DNA from: Allomuricauda sp.
GTDB taxonomy: Bacteria > Bacteroidota > Bacteroidia > Flavobacteriales > Flavobacteriaceae
Direction of reading: 5' to 3'
DNA length: 64,000 nucleotides
Assembly (NCBI GenBank): GCA_017795045.1
Contig: CP051244.1
Span: forward strand, 2,972,533 to 3,036,532
The translations under genes were made by a program, and so were the position numbers. Every line of letters begins with the position of its first letter. The stretch's first letter is position 1. Below the pieces are notes generated by a model, which did not search any database, was not told where the DNA came from, and saw only the letters and a list, made by a program, of their open reading frames with translations. Below are positions 60,229-64,000 of the stretch, one piece after another.

Positions 60229-60944
60229 TGCAGCATAGAAAAAGAAAATTGTTATCGACCCTTTGGGTCGCGCTTACCGCTACCGTAGTATTGAATGCCC
60301 AAGAACCCGGAGAGGACAAATGGGGGGCTTGGTATATGTATTTTGGCACCAATAAGATTGCCGAACGCCTTAGCGTTCACACTGAGGCCCAATTCCGTTT
60401 TTATGAGACCAGCAGCAATTTTAACCAGTTGTTGTTGCGTACCGGGCTGAATTACCATATCAACCCCAATGCCATTGCCACCATGGGGTATGGCTTTATC
60501 AAGACCGATGGTTCTTTTGATGAGCCCCTGGGCGGATTGGACGGCAGGGAACATCGAATCTTTGAGCAGTTTATCCTGAAAAACAAGGTTTGGGAATTAC
60601 TTTTTGAACACCGCTATCGTCTGGAACAACGCTTTTTGGAATTAGGGGACGCCACCGACACCCAGCACAGGGCACGCTACCGTATCCAGATGACCCTACC
60701 CCTCACCGATACTTTTTTCTTGAATTTTTATGATGAGTTGTTCATCAACCTACAGGATGACCTATTTGGACAAAACCGTTTGTATGGTGCCGTGGGTGTT
60801 CATATCACGGAAAATAGCAGCGTACAGGTGGGCTACCTCAGAAACCAGTTTGCCAATGCCGTTTATGATCGGTTACAGATAGGTTTCTTCTTTAATCCCG
60901 ACTTAAGAAAAGTCTTTGCAAAAAAAGCCAAGGACGAAAGTTAA
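60228..60944 (+). CDS. DUF2490 outer-membrane-type protein
   Basis: The 238-residue protein has a signal peptide (LLSTLWVALTATVVLNAQ). The mature part is a series of amphipathic beta strands with aromatic ends: WGAWYMYFGTNKIAERLSVHTEAQFRFYETSSNFNQLLLRTGLNYHI, then FEHRYRLEQRF, and VQVGYLRNQFAN, ending IGFFFNPDLRKVF. This is DUF2490, thought to be a small outer-membrane beta-barrel. Its ATG overlaps the previous stop (TAATG), so it is coupled to the propeller protein. Together they could form a surface complex. The function is unknown. Confidence 0.85.
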   Translation: MQHRKRKLLSTLWVALTATVVLNAQEPGEDKWGAWYMYFGTNKIAERLSVHTEAQFRFYETSSNFNQLLLRTGLNYHINPNAIATMGYGFIKTDGSFDEPLGGLDGREHRIFEQFILKNKVWELLFEHRYRLEQRFLELGDATDTQHRARYRIQMTLPLTDTFFLNFYDELFINLQDDLFGQNRLYGAVGVHITENSSVQVGYLRNQFANAVYDRLQIGFFFNPDLRKVFAKKAKDES

Positions 60945-61012
60945 ACATGTATGGCCCCTTTGAGGTAATGGTGAATGGGCCTATTTTATGTCTATCAACC
61001 TAAAAAAACATC

Positions 61013-62224
61013 ATGGGGCTACAAAAAGTAACATTCAACAACAAGGAAGGACAGACTTTGGCTGGGCGCTTGGAACTGCCCGTAGACCAACACCCCCATA
61101 ACTTTGTGTTGTTTGCACATTGTTTCACTTGCACCAAGAACCTTTTGGCCGTTGCCCATATTAGCCGAGCATTGACCTCCAAAGGTTTTGGGGTACTCCG
61201 TTTTGACTTTACGGGCTTGGGAGAGAGTGAAGGGGATTTCGAAAACACCAATTTTTCTGGAAACGTTCAGGATTTGGTGGCTGCTGCGGACTACTTGAAA
61301 GGCAATTATAAAGCTCCAACCTTGATCATTGGCCATTCCCTTGGAGGTGCAGCATCTATATTTGCCGCTGCCGAAATTGCTTCCGTGAAAGCGGTGGCTA
61401 CTGTGGGTGCGCCTTCCAGCCCTGCACACGTAAAACATTTGTTGAGAAGTGAGCTCGATGAGATAACATCTACAGGCAAAGCCACCGTAAACCTAAGCGG
61501 AAGGGACTTTACCATCAAAAAACAGTTTTTGGACGATTTGGAGACCAAATCACTCACATCGACCGTTAAAAATCTTAGAAAAGCACTATTGATCCTTCAT
61601 TCCCCCCAAGACCAGATTGTGGGGATACAAAATGCCGAGGAACTCTATGTTGCCGCCCATCATCCCAAGAGTTTTATTTCCTTGGATGGCGCCGACCATC
61701 TATTGTCCAACAAAAGCGATTCTATATATGTTGGTGAAGTCATTGCGGGTTGGGCTACTCGATATGTGGATATGACACCTCGTGAATCCTTAACAACCAA
61801 ACATCAAGTGGTGGCCAGTTTGGATGCGGAGGACGGATTTACCACATCCATGAAGGTGGGAAACCATTTTATGACGGCAGATGAGCCTATATCCTATGGA
61901 GGAAACGATTTTGGGCCATCGCCCTACGAGTTGGTTTCCGCAGGACTTTCTGCCTGTACCGCCATGACCATTCAAATGTATGTGAAACGTAAAGGCTGGC
62001 CCCTCACCAATGTGGAAGTGCATACGTCCTATGAAAAAACCCATGCCGTGGATTGTGAAAACTGTGAAAATGAAGGGACAAAAATCGATACATTTTACCG
62101 GGAAATACAATTGACAGGCGATTTGGATGGGCAACAAAAGACCCGTATCCTGGAGATTGCCGATAAATGTCCCGTACACAAAACCCTGCACAGTAAAACA
62201 CAGGTGATAAACAAATTGATTTAA
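61013..62224 (+). CDS. Alpha/beta hydrolase - OsmC fusion protein
   Basis: The 403-residue cytoplasmic protein joins two domains. Residues 1-250 are an alpha/beta hydrolase: nucleophile serine in IGHSLGGAAS, with GADHLLSN carrying the histidine. Residues about 265-403 are an OsmC/Ohr peroxidase: LSACTAMTIQMYVKRKG holds the first cysteine and DKCPVHKTLHSKTQV the second. OsmC enzymes reduce organic hydroperoxides. The fusion suggests that a lipid ester is hydrolysed and its peroxide reduced by one protein, a role proposed here only from architecture. Such fusions are known in many bacteria. Both sets of key residues are present. Confidence 0.92.
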   Translation: MGLQKVTFNNKEGQTLAGRLELPVDQHPHNFVLFAHCFTCTKNLLAVAHISRALTSKGFGVLRFDFTGLGESEGDFENTNFSGNVQDLVAAADYLKGNYKAPTLIIGHSLGGAASIFAAAEIASVKAVATVGAPSSPAHVKHLLRSELDEITSTGKATVNLSGRDFTIKKQFLDDLETKSLTSTVKNLRKALLILHSPQDQIVGIQNAEELYVAAHHPKSFISLDGADHLLSNKSDSIYVGEVIAGWATRYVDMTPRESLTTKHQVVASLDAEDGFTTSMKVGNHFMTADEPISYGGNDFGPSPYELVSAGLSACTAMTIQMYVKRKGWPLTNVEVHTSYEKTHAVDCENCENEGTKIDTFYREIQLTGDLDGQQKTRILEIADKCPVHKTLHSKTQVINKLI

Positions 62225-62236
62225 GTAGTGAGGAGA

Positions 62237-62479
62237 TTACAGCCTCATGTGCCGGATATCAAAATAATCCAGTTCCAGTTCAATTACGGCATTGTAGATA
62301 TTGCGCAATGATTTTACATACTCCCTTTGGTTGATGTAGCCTTTTAGTTTGTTTTCCTTCAAACGGTGGTATCCTTTACAAAAAGACCTTTTCTTTTTGC
62401 AGTAGATCAAGAAGTTGATATAGTCCGTGGCTGTACTGACCAAAATGAGTTTGTTTGATGTTGAAATCCAATAGTACAT
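62237..62479 (-). CDS. Small hypothetical protein
   Basis: This 80-residue protein is not recognised. It begins MYYWISTSNKLILVSTATDYINFLIYC, then a very basic middle (KKKRSFCKGYHRLKENKLKGYINQREY), and ends VKSLRNIYNAVIELELDYFDIRHMRL, probably helical. The codon usage looks coding, with many C-ending third positions. It converges with the OsmC fusion gene 13 bases away and is divergent from the YceI gene. The ATG at 62479 has no strong upstream promoter. It may be a cytoplasmic DNA- or membrane-associated peptide, but no role can be assigned. Confidence 0.5.
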   Translation of the reverse strand: MYYWISTSNKLILVSTATDYINFLIYCKKKRSFCKGYHRLKENKLKGYINQREYVKSLRNIYNAVIELELDYFDIRHMRL

Positions 62480-62573
62480 CTATAACGGTCCCACCCATAA
62501 AATCGTATGCTTTCCTTTGGAAAACCATAAAGTGATTGATGGGAAAATTGTTGACACCTCCCTAAATAATGAT

Positions 62574-62581
62574 TACCTTAG
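62574..62581 (+). promoter_or_regulatory. -7 box for the YceI gene
   Basis: TACCTTAG with TTG at 62551-62553, a 20-base spacing, close to the Bacteroidetes -33/-7 pattern; 24 bases before the ATG at 62605. Confidence 0.5.
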
Positions 62582-62604
62582 ACTGAACCTAAAAATTCTT
62601 ACTA

Positions 62605-63225
62605 ATGAAAAAAATACCCGCAGTGGTAATTGGATTGGCCTTACTGGCCGTCTTTAGCTGCAAACAGGCTAAAAAAGAAGAAAACAAAACAGAATCCAAG
62701 CAGGCGTACAGCATTGTCGAAGATTCCACAAATGTCCGATTCACAGCCTATAAAACAACTGAAAAAAAGCCTGTAGGAGGTACATTCACCAAAATAGACC
62801 TTACTTATTCAGCCGGGGAAACTCCCATGGAAACGTTGGACGGGTTGGAATTTTCCATTCCGGTGAGCAGCCTTTTCACCAATGACGCCACCAACACCAG
62901 GGACCCAAAAATAATACACTTCTTTTTTGATGTAATGGCAGAGACCCAATCCATCAAGGGAACTTTTTCTTTTGACAACGACAAGAAATGTTCGGTAAAC
63001 CTTACCATGAATGGCGTTTCCACAAATCTCCCCATGGACTATGAGATCCTTGATAGTGGCCAAGTCAATTTCAATGGTGTTATGGACCTTAAAAACTGGA
63101 ATGCCTTGGAAGCCTTGGCATCTTTGAACAAAGCTTGTGAAGCATTGCATACCGGACCTGATGGAGTAAGCAAAACCTGGGAAGATGTGGCTATCAATGC
63201 CTCTGTATTCTTAAGTAAAATGTAA
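62605..63225 (+). CDS. YceI-family lipoprotein
   Basis: The 206-residue protein has a lipoprotein signal ending in LAVFSC (Cys 19) and a lysine/glutamate-rich linker. The YceI lipocalin-like barrel occupies about 37-205: VEDSTNVRFTAYKTTEKKPVGGTFTKIDL, LDGLEFSIPVSSLFTND, ETQSIKGTFSFDNDKKCSVNLTMNGVSTNLPM. YceI barrels bind polyisoprenoids or other hydrophobic molecules in the periplasm. The normal final HVE or FDVDA motif is less clear here, so the ligand may differ. It is a single gene with its own promoter and terminator. Confidence 0.87.
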   Translation: MKKIPAVVIGLALLAVFSCKQAKKEENKTESKQAYSIVEDSTNVRFTAYKTTEKKPVGGTFTKIDLTYSAGETPMETLDGLEFSIPVSSLFTNDATNTRDPKIIHFFFDVMAETQSIKGTFSFDNDKKCSVNLTMNGVSTNLPMDYEILDSGQVNFNGVMDLKNWNALEALASLNKACEALHTGPDGVSKTWEDVAINASVFLSKM

Positions 63226-63246
63226 TTCCTCCCACCATACTATAGT

Positions 63247-63273
63247 AAAGAGGCTGCCTAGGTGGCCTCTTTT
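63247..63273 (+). terminator. Terminator after the YceI gene
   Basis: AAAGAGGC (63247-63254) pairs with GCCTCTTT (63265-63272) and ends in TTTT. Confidence 0.7.
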
Positions 63274-63310
63274 GGGTTAGGCGGAGAAAAATCCATATAT
63301 CCTTCTAATC

Positions 63311-63610
63311 ATGAAACAAGAATATCAGCTTGTGAACAATGCGGAAGCCAAACAATTTGAGTTTGATTTGGGCGACGCCATTGCCAAAATAGAATACATC
63401 CGCGCCAAGGAAAAAATCTATCTTACCCATACCGAAGTTCCGGAATCCTATGAAGGAAAGGGTATTGGTTCCCAATTGATCCGGAAAACCTTGGAACATA
63501 TCAAAGCCCATGACCTCACCCTAATTCCCCTTTGTCCGTTTGTTGCCCTGTACCTCAGCAGGCATCCAGAATGGAAATCACTGGTCCTAAAGGGGATAAA
63601 TATCGGATAG
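63311..63610 (+). CDS. GNAT-family N-acetyltransferase (YjdJ type)
   Basis: The 99-residue protein is a complete small GNAT: QFEFDLGDAIAKIEYIRAKEKIYLTHTEVPESYEGKGIGSQLIRKTLEHIKAHDL, followed by LIPLCPFVALYLSRHPEW. EGKGIGSQL is the acetyl-CoA pyrophosphate loop and LCPFVALYL the typical strand-helix of the YjdJ subgroup. It probably acetylates a small molecule or amine, not identified. It is homologous over its full length to the protein at 4395-4688, which has lost the glycine loop. It starts at the ATG at 63311. Confidence 0.9.
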   Translation: MKQEYQLVNNAEAKQFEFDLGDAIAKIEYIRAKEKIYLTHTEVPESYEGKGIGSQLIRKTLEHIKAHDLTLIPLCPFVALYLSRHPEWKSLVLKGINIG

Positions 63611-63663
63611 ACCATTAATATTGACATTCCACCGCGAATCCATAATGGGAAAGGCTTTTTTTA

Positions 63664-63671
63664 TATCTTTA
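63664..63671 (+). promoter_or_regulatory. -7 box for the right-end sigma gene
   Basis: TATCTTTA, 19 bases before the ATG at 63683. Confidence 0.5.
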
Positions 63672-63682
63672 GCTGACCCGCT

Positions 63683-64000
63683 ATGGACTTAGACAACCTC
63701 ATACAAAGATTCCAGAAAAAAGATACGGTAGCTTTTGAGGCTTTGTATGACATGTACGCGGAAAACATTTGTGGGGTGATCAATGTGATCCTCAAAGACC
63801 CTGAACGCTCCCAAGAGCTTTGTCAGGATGTTTTTGTGAAAATCTGGAGCAAATCGGACCAATATGACACTTCCAAAGGTCGTTTCTTTACCTGGATATT
63901 AAACATTGCCCGCAATGCCGCCATCGATGAACTGCGTTCGAAGAGCCATAAAAACCAAAAGAAAAACCTCCCTGTGGATTCTCTCGTAGGTATTTATGAA
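63683..64000 (+). CDS. ECF RNA polymerase sigma factor (3' end outside window)
   Basis: The first 106 residues are present: MDLDNLIQRFQKKDTVAFEALYDMYAENICGVINVILKDPERSQELCQDVFVKIWSKSDQYD. This is sigma region 2.1-2.2, followed by GRFFTWILNIARNAAIDELRSKSHKNQK, region 2.3-2.4, which binds the -10 element. It is an ECF sigma of the RpoE/SigK-like type, often followed in Bacteroidetes by a membrane anti-sigma of the RskA kind. The right part, including region 4, lies outside the window. The ATG at 63683 is the only sensible start. Confidence 0.9.
   Translation, partial: MDLDNLIQRFQKKDTVAFEALYDMYAENICGVINVILKDPERSQELCQDVFVKIWSKSDQYDTSKGRFFTWILNIARNAAIDELRSKSHKNQKKNLPVDSLVGIYE

Overview
The window looks like chromosome from a marine-type Flavobacteriaceae bacterium; a Muricauda/Flagellimonas-like genus is my guess, not something the sequence proves. 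The evidence is the Bacteroidetes -7 box TAnnTTTG in front of many genes, weak Shine-Dalgarno sites, about ten lipoproteins with acidic residues right after the lipobox cysteine, a zinc-free type B L31, a GlmU-like bifunctional protein, a DUF4199 protein and typical flavobacterial intergenic palindromes. Both ends are cut: the 3' end of an RDD membrane protein gene on the left and the 5' part of an ECF sigma factor gene on the right. I saw no tRNA, rRNA, CRISPR array, integrase or intact insertion sequence.

Layout. 1-2.5 kb is an accessory patch: three orphan genes of unknown function, each preceded by a degenerate repeat that resembles the 3' end of the neighbouring lytic transglycosylase gene joined to a 30-bp direct-repeat element. 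2.5-6.6 kb holds the transglycosylase, a small alpha/beta hydrolase, a GNAT-like protein, the tRNA methylthiotransferase MtaB and a membrane protein. 6.6-14.3 kb is a run of exported proteins: an amidohydrolase lipoprotein, two tandem paralogous lipoproteins with Glu-Pro linkers, a Tat-type metallophosphoesterase and a sulfatase. 14.3-21.1 kb is housekeeping and envelope: GlmU-like protein, L31, DUF4199 protein, polyprenol-type glycosyltransferase, phosphohexomutase and an MsbA-like ABC exporter. 21.1-22.3 kb is repeat-rich and carries one IPT-domain lipoprotein. 22.3-23.8 kb is an ECF sigma / membrane protein / Spy-like periplasmic protein operon.

23.9-36.1 kb carries a DUF6515 protein, a BNR-propeller lipoprotein, an RsmB-type rRNA methyltransferase, an M20 amidohydrolase, a 57-residue membrane protein, PurL with a repeat-derived insertion, a GH20 hexosaminidase and a long-chain acyl-CoA ligase. 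36.2-44.3 kb has a cadherin/BspA-type surface lipoprotein and then a MarR-controlled beta-oxidation operon in the order of Bacillus fadNAE, with a four-helix-bundle gene inserted before the acyl-CoA dehydrogenase. 44.4-50.0 kb is a divergent trehalose locus: a GH15 hydrolase against an OtsA-OtsB fusion followed by an overlapping propeller-NTF2 protein.

50.1-60.9 kb is a compact same-strand series of mostly exported proteins: VOC protein, M28 and M1 peptidases, YdeI protein, two amidohydrolases, a large VPS10/BNR propeller protein and a DUF2490 protein. It would suit scavenging of peptides and amino-acid derivatives. The right end has a hydrolase-OsmC fusion, a small orphan, a YceI lipoprotein, a GNAT protein and the sigma factor.

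The least explained signals are: a 9-12-9 bp direct repeat found six times, each 45-104 bp upstream of an ORF in the same orientation; the repeat-flanked orphan cassettes at the left edge; a REP palindrome read in frame inside purL; and the insertion of the four-helix-bundle gene into an intercistronic hairpin. No complete new defence or biosynthetic system is evident.
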